Source: Monocercomonoides exilis
Taxonomy: Eukaryota; Preaxostyla; Oxymonadida; Polymastigidae
Length of the DNA: 64,000 nt
Assembly (NCBI GenBank): GCA_001643675.2
Contig: LSRY02000017.1
Coordinates: forward strand, 868,001 to 932,000
Reading direction: 5' to 3'
Made by a program: the position numbers and the translations under genes. Positions within the stretch are counted from its first letter, which is position 1. Each line of letters begins with the position of its first letter. A model generated the notes under the pieces. The model saw only the letters and a list, made by a program, of their open reading frames with translations, ran no database searches and was not told the DNA's origin. Positions 1-9,510 of the stretch are shown here, piece by piece.

Positions 1-106
1 TTCTCAAAGATTCTTCATCCAATTGGGATTTCAGTTCAACTTGATGATTTTCAATTAGATTTTCATTATTTAACGTTGAAGATTGTTCGTGTTCATTTGT
101 CGCCAT
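1..106 (-). CDS. 5' end of an unidentified gene (partial)
   Basis: An ATG on the minus strand at 106-104, in the context CCATGGCG, opens a frame that stays open to the window edge (35 codons). The peptide begins MATNEHEQSSTLNNEN and is rich in Asn, Glu, Gln and Ser, like a disordered N-terminus. I do not recognise a family and only the first exon portion is visible. The start is 199 bp from the SKP1 start on the other strand, so the two genes are divergent and probably share a promoter interval. Function cannot be inferred from this fragment. Confidence 0.5.
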   Translation of the reverse strand, partial: MATNEHEQSSTLNNENLIENHQVELKSQLDEESLR

Positions 107-305
107 GGAAAATCAAAAAAAGAAATAAAAATATGCTTATTATGGAAGAGGAATATTTTTCATCAATTGTTATTGTATTATCTTCTTTGTATTTCTAATT
201 TTTTTGAATTGCTAATAAATGTCATTAGCTATCTCAATTGATCAAAGCCCATACCACGAAGCAATAGTTTTTGTTGAAGTATTATTGAATAGATTTATTG
301 GATCA

Positions 306-906
306 ATGTCTGAAATTATAAAGATTACGACTGGAGATGGAAAAACACTTGAAGTTGCGAGAGAAGTTGCAATGGTATTTTATCTCAAATGTATTACTTC
401 GTAAAAGAAAATTATCAATACTTTATTATTTTAAGATGTGCGGGTCAATTCAACGTGCAGCTGAATTTGCAAGTTCAGATGATACAATTGATTTTCCAAA
501 CATAAAGTCAGCTGAACTTTCTCGAATTTTTGAGTATTGCGAATATCATAATCGTGCAAATCACTCCGAAGGGGTAAACGAAGCAGATGTAAAGGCTTTT
601 GATGCAAATTTTGTAAAAATGGATAAAGGATTGCTTTTTGCTGTTGTTGTCGCTGCTAATTTTTTGGATATCAAGCCTTTGCTCGATCTTTGCTGGTATA
701 ACATATTTTGTATTTTTGTAAAAAAACTTTCAAATTTGTTGAAAATGTTTTAACTTTGATAAAATGAATATTTCAGTGCTGCGATAGCAAATTCATTAAA
801 AGGAAAAACTCCCGAAGAAATCCGTAGAGAATATAACATTGAAAATGATTTGACACCTGAAGATGAAGAAGAAATTAAGGCTGAATCAGCATGGCTATAT
901 CAATAA
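306..906 (+). CDS. SKP1: SKP1, adaptor of SCF ubiquitin ligases (3 exons)
   Basis: Exons 306-374, 436-695 and 777-906 splice into 152 codons with two GT-AG introns of 61 and 81 bp. Skp1 links F-box proteins to cullin-1 in SCF E3 ligases. The start at 306 is chosen because [20 protein letters not shown] matches the Skp1 N-terminus; an in-frame upstream ATG at 219 would add 29 unrelated residues. Exon 2 carries the BTB/POZ-like fold up to [10 protein letters not shown]. Exon 3 gives the C-terminal F-box-binding helices ([23 protein letters not shown]) but ends AWLYQ rather than in the common WCEEK. Exon 2 ends in two bases of a Cys codon completed by the first base of exon 3. Length is normal for the family. 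A candidate client, the F-box/WD40 protein, lies at 25122-31582. Confidence 0.95.
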
Positions 907-2300
907 TAAATTGTGTTATTTTATAGCACGCATCATCTTGGAAAGTTTTTCTTGCATTAACAATCGTTTTATCGATCATAATTTGATTTTTTTTTTTCAA
1001 AGAGTATTTTGACAGTCAGAGTAAAATTTCAAATCACATTAGCCTTTTTTAACATGTTTGAGCATTTTTAAAATAAGGAATCACTTTATATTTTCATTTT
1101 CGTGAACTGTATTATTATGCATTCAAAAAATGAATATGGGATTTCAAGTTTAGTTTCCAGAATTAGATAAAAGCCGATCGCTTTTCTGTCGATCTGCACT
1201 TTAATGGATGCACAATTGCAGATAAAAGTCGATGAAGATTTGCCAATGATGGATATGCACAACTTAATTAGTAACAACAAACTTTTTTTTTTTTTTTCGT
1301 GAAAAATAGAGTGCAATAATAGTATGTCGTGGTACAATCCGAAGGTATCGTCATCCTTAGATCTTAATGAAATTTTGTCAGAAATTCAACAATGCACTGT
1401 ACTTGATTATTATGCTATTGTCGCATGTCGGAAGTTAATGGTTTTGGAAAAAAATTGTTTTCTAATTTTTGTGATCAAAAAAATGATTAGGAATAAAAAT
1501 ATTTATTGCAATATATTTCCATCAAATTTTAATGAAAAAAGTTGTATTTGATAAAAATGGTGAAAAATGATTAATAATAATTATTATTAGGGTTCATATT
1601 CAGATGCACTTTTAACATTTCCTGCTCCATTGTCACTTTCTGACTCTGTTTTCTTTCCTTTAACTTTTTCACCAAAATTATTATCTATATGGGACAAAAT
1701 ATTTGACTTCAGGCATATTCATAGAAAAAATATTTACTTTTCATAGACTTTTTGAGGAAAAAAAACACAATGAAAATGGGTTCATTTTTTGACATTCGTG
1801 AAATGTTGGAAATTTTTGTGTTTTTTTTTCAACGATGCCTGTTGAAGGAAATGAAAATCAAATATATTTTGAAATCTGATAAAATTTAATAATGTTATAA
1901 GTGAAACAATTTTTTCATGCTTTGTGCATAAAAAGCTTGAAAGTCCATATTTTACCCCATATGAGTGATTATTTTTGAAATAATATATTTCTTTGGAATG
2001 ATTATTTTTTCGAGGTCTGATGTTATTGACGAGAGAATATTTATCGATATGTTCAATGCTTTGATATTGTTTGCTGAAAAAACATACGTTGCAAAAGAAA
2101 GACAGCGAGGTGCATAAATGTCATTATCAAAAATATTTGATTGATTTCCAAGTTATTCTGACAAATACAAAAATCGAAAAATAAAACAGAAAAAACATGA
2201 AATCAAAAAGAATCACCCGTATCAACAATTTCTTCAGATTCTTCTTATTCAATTTCGTTTCCCTCTATTTCTTTTTCATCATCGTCATCATCATTTTCCA
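907..2300. other. Gene-poor AT-rich stretch with one orphan reading frame
   Basis: No conserved gene was found here. A 75-codon plus-strand frame at 1324-1551 starts MSWYNPKVSSSLDLNEIL and has a coding-like first half (to about 1440), then drifts into AT-rich sequence. A second open patch at 1591-1740 runs into the repeat at 1688. I could not join the two with a phase-compatible intron, so at most this is a decayed gene. The remainder is A/T homopolymers plus the MITE-like element listed separately. Confidence 0.4.
1688..1964 (+). repeat. MITE-like element A, copy 1
   Basis: About 275 bp running from tatGGGACAAAATATTTGACTTCAGG to a right end reading AAAAGCTTGAAAGTCCATATTTTACCCCATATG. Similar sequence recurs at 8276-8550 and, inverted, at 46417-46691, with a rearranged relative at 47123-47400. 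The two ends form a short imperfect inverted repeat (ATATGGG...AAATA). There is no coding capacity. It is probably a non-autonomous DNA transposon; no target-site duplication could be assigned with confidence. Confidence 0.7.
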
Positions 2301-2301
2301 T

Positions 2302-2838
2302 TCAAAGGTGCTTAACGAGTTCAGAAAAGGTGTTGTCAAATGAAGATTTGACAAGAAAAAGAGTTTGATAAGCATGCATCAATCGAATGCGAGATCCAAA
2401 AGAAGGAAAAGTGCAACGTAAATGAAAACACAACCCCTCTATTGAATATGTGCATGCTCCTGTGTTTTTATTGAAAAATTGCCATTTGCGGCAAACTTTA
2501 AAATGCTTGTATCCCAGAGTCTCCATAATGTCGTACGTTCTCCATTCATCAGACATTATTGTTGTCCCTTCCTTAATGAACTTCTGTATCAATGGAATGA
2601 GTGTCTCTCTTTTTCTGTTTGGCACCACGACAATGAATCTTCCTCCAGTTCCTCCATCCTCTTTCCTCTTCACTCCTCCACAAATCCAACTTTGTTTTTT
2701 CTTTCTTCCACGATGAAATTTTCTTTTCCTCCAAACCGCTTCACAAATTTCCACAATTTTGCCATCTCTTCCAAAAGACATCTGCCTTTCATTCCATAAG
2801 TCAGCACATGTTTTTCTGATGGCACTTCACCAATAGCC
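2302..2838 (-). pseudogene. Merlin/IS1595-type (ISXO2-like) DDE transposase remnant
   Basis: The minus-strand frame from about 2838 to the stop at 2302 matches the transposase domain shared by eukaryotic Merlin elements and bacterial IS1595. In order: GKIVEICEAVWRKRKFHRGR, then ICGGVKRK and FIVVVPNRKRETLIPLI, then GTTIMSDEW, LGYKHFKV, and TGACTYSIEGL. The second catalytic Asp (in SDEW) and the region of the third acidic residue (IEG) are present. In the family the first motif is VEIDE; here it reads VEICE, so the first catalytic Asp is Cys. The N-terminal DNA-binding part is missing or out of frame upstream of an in-frame TGA near 2839. It is most likely an inactive relic; domestication is less likely, given no full-length frame. 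Confidence 0.8.
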
Positions 2839-3356
2839 CACTGTGCCTTCATCGATTAATAGCAACATTGCAATATTTTTATTATGAATTTTCATCCGTA
2901 ATACAAGAAAACAAGCAGAGTGATATCCAATTTAATTTTTGTTTTGCTGAATTTCGTATTGGAAAGGAAGCTTGTTTTTGTCTTGTACTTCGGACAGGCA
3001 TAATATCTGGGTGATTTTTTTTGAAATCAAAAAAAAAGATCAAAAATCGAAAAAATAAAATCTTTTGTGGTATTTATTGATCAAAGAGTTTAATTGAATT
3101 TTTGTAAGTTTTTAGCTTTTTAAACTGTAATATATATTTGTTTTATTGTTTTATTAAAAAAAAAACATACCTTTGTGTTTTGAAAGAAAAAAAATTTTTT
3201 GATCAAGTTTAAAAAAATATTTTGAAAATGAACATTCATAATTGCACGAATACATTAAATTTAATTATTTCAAAGGAAATCCAATGAGTTTTTTGTTTAT
3301 CCAGCTAAAAATTCATCACCAAGTTTCTGTTCCAGCCGTGCAGTTCAACGGACTCA
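2839..3356. other. AT-rich spacer, no gene seen
   Basis: A/T homopolymer-rich sequence with stops in all frames. A stretch near 3005-3035 (gggtgattttttttgaaatc) resembles, in inverted form, sequence near 7650-7680, suggesting another short dispersed repeat that I could not delimit. Confidence 0.35.
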
Positions 3357-3713
3357 TCAAATGGAGATTGTGCTGAAAAGGAACCAACAATCAATCAGAA
3401 CGACTGTCAATCTCGTCATTTCTTTTTTTATTCTTCGAATAAAATGCTCTTCCCACTTCATTTTCAATTTACAGCTCCTCTTCCTTCTGTTTCGAATCGA
3501 TTTATCCAAATATTCCTTTAGAAAATACAGCCGATATAATTTTCTTTCATTTTCAGTACTTTCTGCTCCATTCTTCTCGCGATGTTCATCAATTACTCTG
3601 ACAACACTTGCATATCTCCGAAGAAACACGTGCTTTTTATTTTTTTCACCAAGTTCATCTGCTTCTTTGTTATCCAAAAAGTGTGCGAAGGAGCATGAAG
3701 AATGGATGTGCAT
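3357..3713 (-). CDS. Unidentified 118-codon basic reading frame (possible gene fragment)
   Basis: An open minus-strand frame encodes a Lys/Arg/Glu-rich, probably helical peptide (for example VRVIDEHREKNGAE, then LDKSIRNRRKRSCKLK) ending WFLFSTISI. Base composition is higher in GC than the surrounding spacer, as in coding DNA here, but I recognise no family. Its upstream end abuts, and overlaps by a few bases, a plus-strand fragment of the giant beta-helix family, so both may be debris joined by rearrangement. It could be the remains of a transposon accessory gene or an exon of a lost gene. Confidence 0.3.
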   Translation of the reverse strand: MHIHSSCSFAHFLDNKEADELGEKNKKHVFLRRYASVVRVIDEHREKNGAESTENERKLYRLYFLKEYLDKSIRNRRKRSCKLKMKWEEHFIRRIKKEMTRLTVVLIDCWFLFSTISI

Positions 3714-4035
3714 TTTGTATGTGAATCCCTTGTCACTTCTGTGAATGATTACTTATTCGCCTTAATGACAAGCATCACACAGATAAACAGCTCGGTTGTT
3801 GGATATGACAGAACAGATGCCTTTTGCATCCGAAATGTCGATTTGTTTATATTTCTCAAAGGGAATTTCGCTGGAAATGGATATGTGGATAATCATCTTG
3901 GAATCAAGGAAGTGAATTGATGGCTATCAAAGATGCCCTGCAAGAGCACACACAATGCGAAGGAGCTTCTGAAGAAAGCGCAGAACATAAGGCAGAGACT
4001 TTTGAGTGAGCTGATTTGTCTGTGGATTGGTGTGT
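3690..4035 (+). pseudogene. Broken copy of the giant beta-helix receptor family (plus strand)
   Basis: The peptide from about 3702 (HFVCESLVTSVNDYLF, then SVVGYDRTDAF and NVDLFIFLKGNF) is clearly homologous to a segment of the intact gene at 9511-18447 (residues encoded near 15510-15690: YFVCESFVASVKEPLF, SVVGHDRTEAF, NVDLFIFFDGYF). It reaches a stop at 3918. The homology then resumes in another frame as SKMPCKSTHNAKELLKKA, matching EKAPCKNVNNGMNRLKK, so a frameshift separates the halves. No signal peptide, membrane segment or kinase tail remains. It lies on the opposite strand to the intact paralogue. Confidence 0.75.
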
Positions 4036-4940
4036 GTGAAAACTAAATGGAGGAATGGAGATTAGATAAAGTTGAAGAAGAAGAGGTAGCAACAATTGGA
4101 GAATGAATGGAAGTTCAGATGACGTTAAATTGAAGCGAACGATTAATCCTCTTCTTTTCGGTCATAGAAAATCTTCATTACTTCATTCACCACTCCTCAA
4201 ATATCTTTTTTTCTATATTTTTAATTAAATTTCATACTGACAGTGCCATTCGTTGTAAACGTTCGACCCCTTCTTTCATCTCTTTAACTTTCTCTATTCA
4301 TCATGAAACACTTTTTCCCAACAAATATCTGCTCAATCACATTTGTAACGATTATCCAATTAAACTTTTCCCTTTCTCCTTCCATATAGCAATCACATTC
4401 AACAAGAATAACTTTCTCTTCTTCTTCTTCAACTTCTACATTAACTTCTTCCACATTTATTACATCTCCTTCATCTCCTTCTATTATTTCTTCTTTTTCT
4501 TCTTCTTCTCCCTTTTCTCCCTCTTCTTTCTTTCAACACGTCAGAAAATAGTTCTTTATTCTCTTTTCTTTCTCAATTTGTACTTTCTAAATACTTTCTC
4601 ATTTCGCTCATATGCTGAATCTTCACTCTTCTGCGTCTTGTTGAAGCTTTGCGAAATTTTCTTTTCTTTTCTTTTACTTCCTCCTACGCTAAATGAGTTT
4701 AAATATTCGTTGAATCAGCTTCATCCAGTTATCTTCTCTTCTGTCTGCTCTTATTTAGCTTCTGTTCCAATGTTTTTGCATCAGCTTCATCTCTCTTTTC
4801 CTTTTTCTTATCTCTCATAAATATGTCTTCCACATTTAACTCATATTTATCATCATTATTATTTCTTTAATCATATCTTCTCCTTCCCTTCCTTCACTTC
4901 CTCTTTTTTCTTTTCAATCTCACCCTCCTAACAGATTGTC
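4036..4940. other. Pyrimidine-rich spacer, no gene seen
   Basis: Long runs of TTC/TCT/CTT triplets (especially 4410-4540) resemble the poly-Ser-coding tracts elsewhere in the window, but no long open frame links them. It may be a decayed Ser-rich coding segment. No splice-compatible conserved domain was found. Confidence 0.35.
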
Positions 4941-6745
4941 AAATTAGCTGCATTTTGTGTTGTGTTTCAGAAATATGACTTCTCACACCTGGAATAATAC
5001 CTTCCGTTAACATTTTTGCAATGCAGGGGTCATCTGCAGAAAGTTGCTGTTCTTCCGAAGCAAAAGTTGATAATTGATCTGGTGACAGGGTTGCAGGAGG
5101 AGAATATCGAAATGGAGATGTTTAACTTGTTGCTGTGGTGAATGTGCTGGACAACAAGAAGACAACGACCTGATGCTTCAGCTGTGCTTGCTGGACTAGC
5201 TGGTGCGAAAAATACGAATAGCTTCGCTGTTCTGGCCAAGAGAAAGAGAATCGTTTCATATGAAAATTCCATTGTTGTGTGTTATAAGTGATAATCATCT
5301 CGTTGTTGCCTAATGGGTTGCTGAAGAAGCCATGTTGCAGATGCGAAGTGCCTCTGCACATTGAGCATAGCTCAAGTGCGCTGAAGAGCGATAGCAGAAA
5401 ACTAATGCACTGCCAAGTGACAAGTGCGCACTTCTCTTGGTGATGGGGAAGAAGGAGGATGCGCAAGCTATGCCACTATTTCACTTGTATATGTGACTGA
5501 AGAGCTGATTGAGCGAGATGGCAGTAAAGAAGGAGTGAGTCATGCTGGAGTGGCTTCCCTGCTGATTTGGAACAGAAGAAGCAGAAGAAGAAGGAAGTGT
5601 GTACAGCAAGGGATCCGCCAAGGAGTCAGTAGAAGGAAGAGTGGGACAATACGAAGGAAAAGCGACAGCTGGTGAGGATGCAGTTGTTGAAAATAGCTGC
5701 AACAGCAATGAGAAAGATGTGGCGAAGTGAACAGGGACAAGATTTCCAGAGGTTCAATCGACTTTCACGTCAGCAAGGGAGATATGGGTGTCGAAGAAAA
5801 AGGAGGCAAAGATTCAGAATGCGTTGCTGATGGAAGGGGCGATGTGGAGTACGGCTGTGAAGAGTGAAGCGCAGGAGGCAAGCGGGGAGCAGCACTGTCG
5901 GGCAGAGGAGACGATGTCTTGGTCGACGAATATCTGCTGAACGCGTTTGAAGGTGATAAAGGAAACGAGGCAGACATCATGGTCGGGGTCGGTGTCGGGG
6001 TCGGTGTGGGAGGAGTCGGAGCCGCAGATGGAGGTGTTGGTGGCGAGGGAGGGATGGGTGAAGTCGAGGGAAAAGATGTCCTTTCCGAAGAAGGTGTCGT
6101 TCAGGCGAAGTGGAAGTTGAGGATGGAAAGTGGGAGATGGGGGCCGGCTGTGGACAGCTAGAATCCTCTAAGTTTGTCAAGGGTGCTCAGGTCCGCACTG
6201 GGCATGTTCCAGTTGAAATGATCTGCATCCATTTCCGCCTTCAGCTAACTCCCTGACACAAACATCTTTCTGCCCTTCCACGCATCGCATCTAGCAAACA
6301 CCACGTGCTCGAGGGCAAATTGCCTGGTTGCATTAGCCTCCCCCATCAACACCCCTCTGCCCAGGCCAGAGCTTTGAACCTGCCTCCATTTGTTAAAGCA
6401 GTTTCTTCTTTGAAGGACGAATCATAAATCAGTAGGACATCATCTGCCGCCAACTTTGCTGCAACAATACCATCTCTGGAATTCGTTTTGTTCCTCATTT
6501 CCTGCCCTGCCTCACATCTTCCAATCCTCGCCATCTTCACCTGCTCCCCTTCTCAACTCCACTTCTGTATATGATCAAAAATCATTTTGCTTCCCTTCAC
6601 AATGCTGCTGTCTGTGCACTCTGTCAGTAAAAATATGATACAAACCTTTTCGCCCAGTATTTCGAAGTCGCTCAGCAACAAACTTTCTGATCCGAGTATT
6701 TTCAGCTTGAAACTCAACCTCTCCTCATCTCCAAGTTGCAAGCTG
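4941..6745 (-). pseudogene. Decayed beta-helix receptor copy (minus strand, several frameshifts)
   Basis: GC content rises sharply as in coding DNA, but every minus-strand frame is interrupted. Recognisable pieces of the family style occur in order down the minus strand. At 6741-6553 there is a strand-and-turn segment (LSFKLKILGSESLLLSDFEI). Near 6280-6235 there is VVFARCDAWKGRKMFVSG, matching the repeated pattern FSGCRAAIGKNMFVKSS of the intact gene. Near 6105-5930 there is LNDTFFGKDIFSLDF followed by NTSICGSDS, matching FGKNMF and the CGS module opener. These pieces lie in different frames. The 5' signal peptide and 3' membrane/kinase parts are not recognisable. The exact left boundary is uncertain. 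Confidence 0.6.
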
Positions 6746-9510
6746 CGACTTGTGTTGCACTATTAGCTTGACTGTATTGTCTTTGAGGCTGAGCAAGCTG
6801 TTCGATGAACCAAAAGCTGTCTAACTTTGGACTCAAAGATAAGTCAGAAGAATATTTATCATCAATTGATACGGAGTTGTTGGCGAATTTCGAAGATAAA
6901 TAATTGTTTTAAAACAATAATTGAAGAAAGGCAGTGGGCGAAGTTATCAGTCAGACAACATATGGTTAAACCAAAAAGGAGGAAGTGGAAGTAGTATCGT
7001 TGAAGAAGAAGCTTGAGGAAGATGAGAAGGAAGAAGAATGGATGTCTGTGAGGAAATCATAAATATGCTAAGGAAGTTTAAGATTTATCCGAAACTGAAC
7101 TTCTTGAATTGTGTTGCCTTTTCTTTTGCATTTTTAAAACACAATTTTTCAATGACATTTTTTGATCAGTTTATTTGGAAAATCACTTTTGGATATTCGT
7201 ATTATTTACAAAAACAAACACAACTCATTGTTTTTTTGATAGATTTAATGTGCAACAACACATTTGTGACACGAATGCTTTTGAAAATATGTTGTTTTCA
7301 GCAAATTACTAGAAAATTGAAAAACAAATTTCAAATTTACTTCTCAATAACATCATAAAACTTATTATTATATATAAAATTGATAAATTATGTATTGTGA
7401 TTATTGTTATCATGTTATATTAACGATTGAACAAGTATTATGTTCTTGTTTTTTCAGTTTTGATATTTCGTGAATTTTTTTATAATTTTTTTGAAAATAT
7501 GAAATAAAAACAATTGGAAACAAATTAATATCAACAAATAAATATTAATAATGATATATAAAACTTTAATTTTATGTAATTTCAAATAAAATTTTTCAAA
7601 TCAACCCCACCCTTAATGAAAATTTTTCATGATCAAACGTCGGAATTTTTTATGATATCAAAAAAAATCACCCATCTGTATTTTCCATTTTTGTAAATAT
7701 ATTTGTCGAATCTATGCTTTTTGCACACAGAATGCGATTAATTCCGAATATAATGAAGAACCAATCCCATGCTTCATCGTCATTATTAAACAAACTATTG
7801 AAATCGGATATTTCTTTTTTTTTTTAACGATGAGCTTTTCATCATGTTCTTTGAAATCAACTTTTATCAAAACCTGTAAAATGAAAAAAAAAATAAAATT
7901 TATTACGGGATTATTTTTATTTTATTTGATTTCATTTTGGAAACACTTTTCCGATACATAAAACTATTTTCATTATTATTATAATGTGCTGAAAAGACCT
8001 AATAATTAAAGTTTTGTGAATATAGAAAATGACGTTATCTTCGGATCAGACCCATATTCCGTGTTATCATTTCATTTTCGATGTATTTGGACAAAACTTC
8101 GCTTGAGAACCCACTCCCTGATATCGTTTCTGCCCTGATAATTCCTTCAACAAAAAAAGTGGTCTTTCCTTTTTCATGTGCGTAATTTATTGAAAGAGCC
8201 CATTTTTTTGATCGCTCATCTTATAACATTGAACCCGATTTCCGTTGTACTTCGGAAAGCTTGTTTTCTTCAAAATATAAGGGACAAAATATTTCACTTC
8301 AGGCATTTTCATTAAAAAATTATGCACATAAGATGAATTTTTTGTTATCAAAATATTTGAAAAAACGGGTTTGTTTTTTGAAATACATATGAGGTCACAA
8401 AACAGAATGTTATTATTTCAATGATGTTTGTTTACAGATATGAAAATCAAATTTTTTTTGAAATCTGATGAAGTTAAAAAATGTTATAAGTGAAACAATT
8501 TTTTCGAACTTTGTGCATAAAAAGCTTGAAAGTCCATATTTTCCCCCATAAAAAAGGACAGATATTTGGTGTTAATTTTTCACAAAACGATAAACAATTT
8601 CAAATTGTATAATGTTCGAAAAATGAAGCAAAGCTGGTTTGGAATTACTTAAAGAAGAGCAGTCTTCAAATATCAATGAACCTGAACATTAAATATTCGT
8701 GACTTTTCAAAAAGATTAATTCAAAATAAAAAAAAATCTTCTTCATTATGAACTCTTGTTTTTTTTTTTTTTTTTTTTTTTTGGAAAAGTTGACTTCGTT
8801 TTGAAAAAAAACAGTCTTTTTCGTGTTTATCCTTGCGAAAAAAGATGAGGTTGCTTTCTGTTCGTTCAATCTCAAAAAAATATTGAGAAATCTGCTTCGA
8901 ATAAAAAGATATAGACAAAACACAAAAACTTCAACCACTAAAAAAATCTCACAAAAACATGGATGTACAAAATAAATAGTCAAAAAATAAAAATATCTTC
9001 AAAATGTTGCTGGTATAAAACAAAAACAAAACGAAACGAAAAAATGAAATTTCATCCCCAACCAACAAAAACAGATTGCAACCATGAAAAAAAAGGAATA
9101 CGCAAAATATAAAAAGAAGAAAGTGAAAGAGAACTTCAGTGAAAGAACAGCATTCAATCATTGCTCCTCCCCAATTGTCACAATGATTGAAAATGGTGCT
9201 CAGCAATAAAATCACAAAGTTAATACAAAACAAAATGCAATAATATAAATATTAGTATTACACAGCTTTAACAATTTGTTTGTAAATCCAATTCGCATTT
9301 TCTGCAATCTTTCAGAAGACCACAAGTCTCGAAAGATTCAATCCAAAATTCATGAACATACACACAAAACATCATACTCATTCAATTTGGTTTTCACTCC
9401 ATTCCTTGAACAATCTCTCCGTTTTCAACTTCCAACTGAACTCTTCAAAAGAAAAAAAAAATGAACAAATGACTTTATCAAATACCTTGAAACATCCAGA
9501 CCGTTTCCAC
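6746..9510. other. Gene-poor AT-rich region, includes a MITE copy
   Basis: No conserved gene was found. A short exon-like patch at about 6826-6904 (NFGLKDKSEEYLSSIDTELL, ending in TAA) and another at 6972-7063 (KKEEVEVVSLKKKLEEDEKE, ending in TAA) may be remnants of the same decayed locus as 4941-6745. The stretch 7064-8270 is A/T-rich with no supported frame. The repeat at 8276-8550 is listed separately. 8700-9480 holds homopolymer A/T runs, including about 22 T at 8760-8782. The giant minus-strand gene ends at 9511, so the 3' part serves as its downstream region. Confidence 0.45.
8276..8550 (+). repeat. MITE-like element A, copy 2
   Basis: Same orientation as the copy at 1688. It begins GGGACAAAATATTTCACTTCAGGC and ends in AAAAGCTTGAAAGTCCATATTTTCCCCCATA. 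The segment containing GTTATAAGTGAAACAATTTT is nearly identical between the two copies. The internal motif GAGGTCACAAAACA is shared with the relative at 47123-47400. There is no coding capacity. Confidence 0.7.

Noticed and set aside
1324-1551. Orphan plus-strand 75-codon frame
   Set aside because: The first half looks coding, but no phase-compatible exon partner was found and the second half is AT-rich; noted only as a possible relic.
2302-2838. Idea that the IS1595-like transposase marks bacterial contamination
   Set aside because: Flanking sequence is intron-bearing eukaryotic DNA, and Merlin is a known eukaryotic superfamily with this domain.
8666-9233. Hydrophobic minus-strand frames
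   Set aside because: Created by A/T homopolymers; no conserved motif and no splice context.
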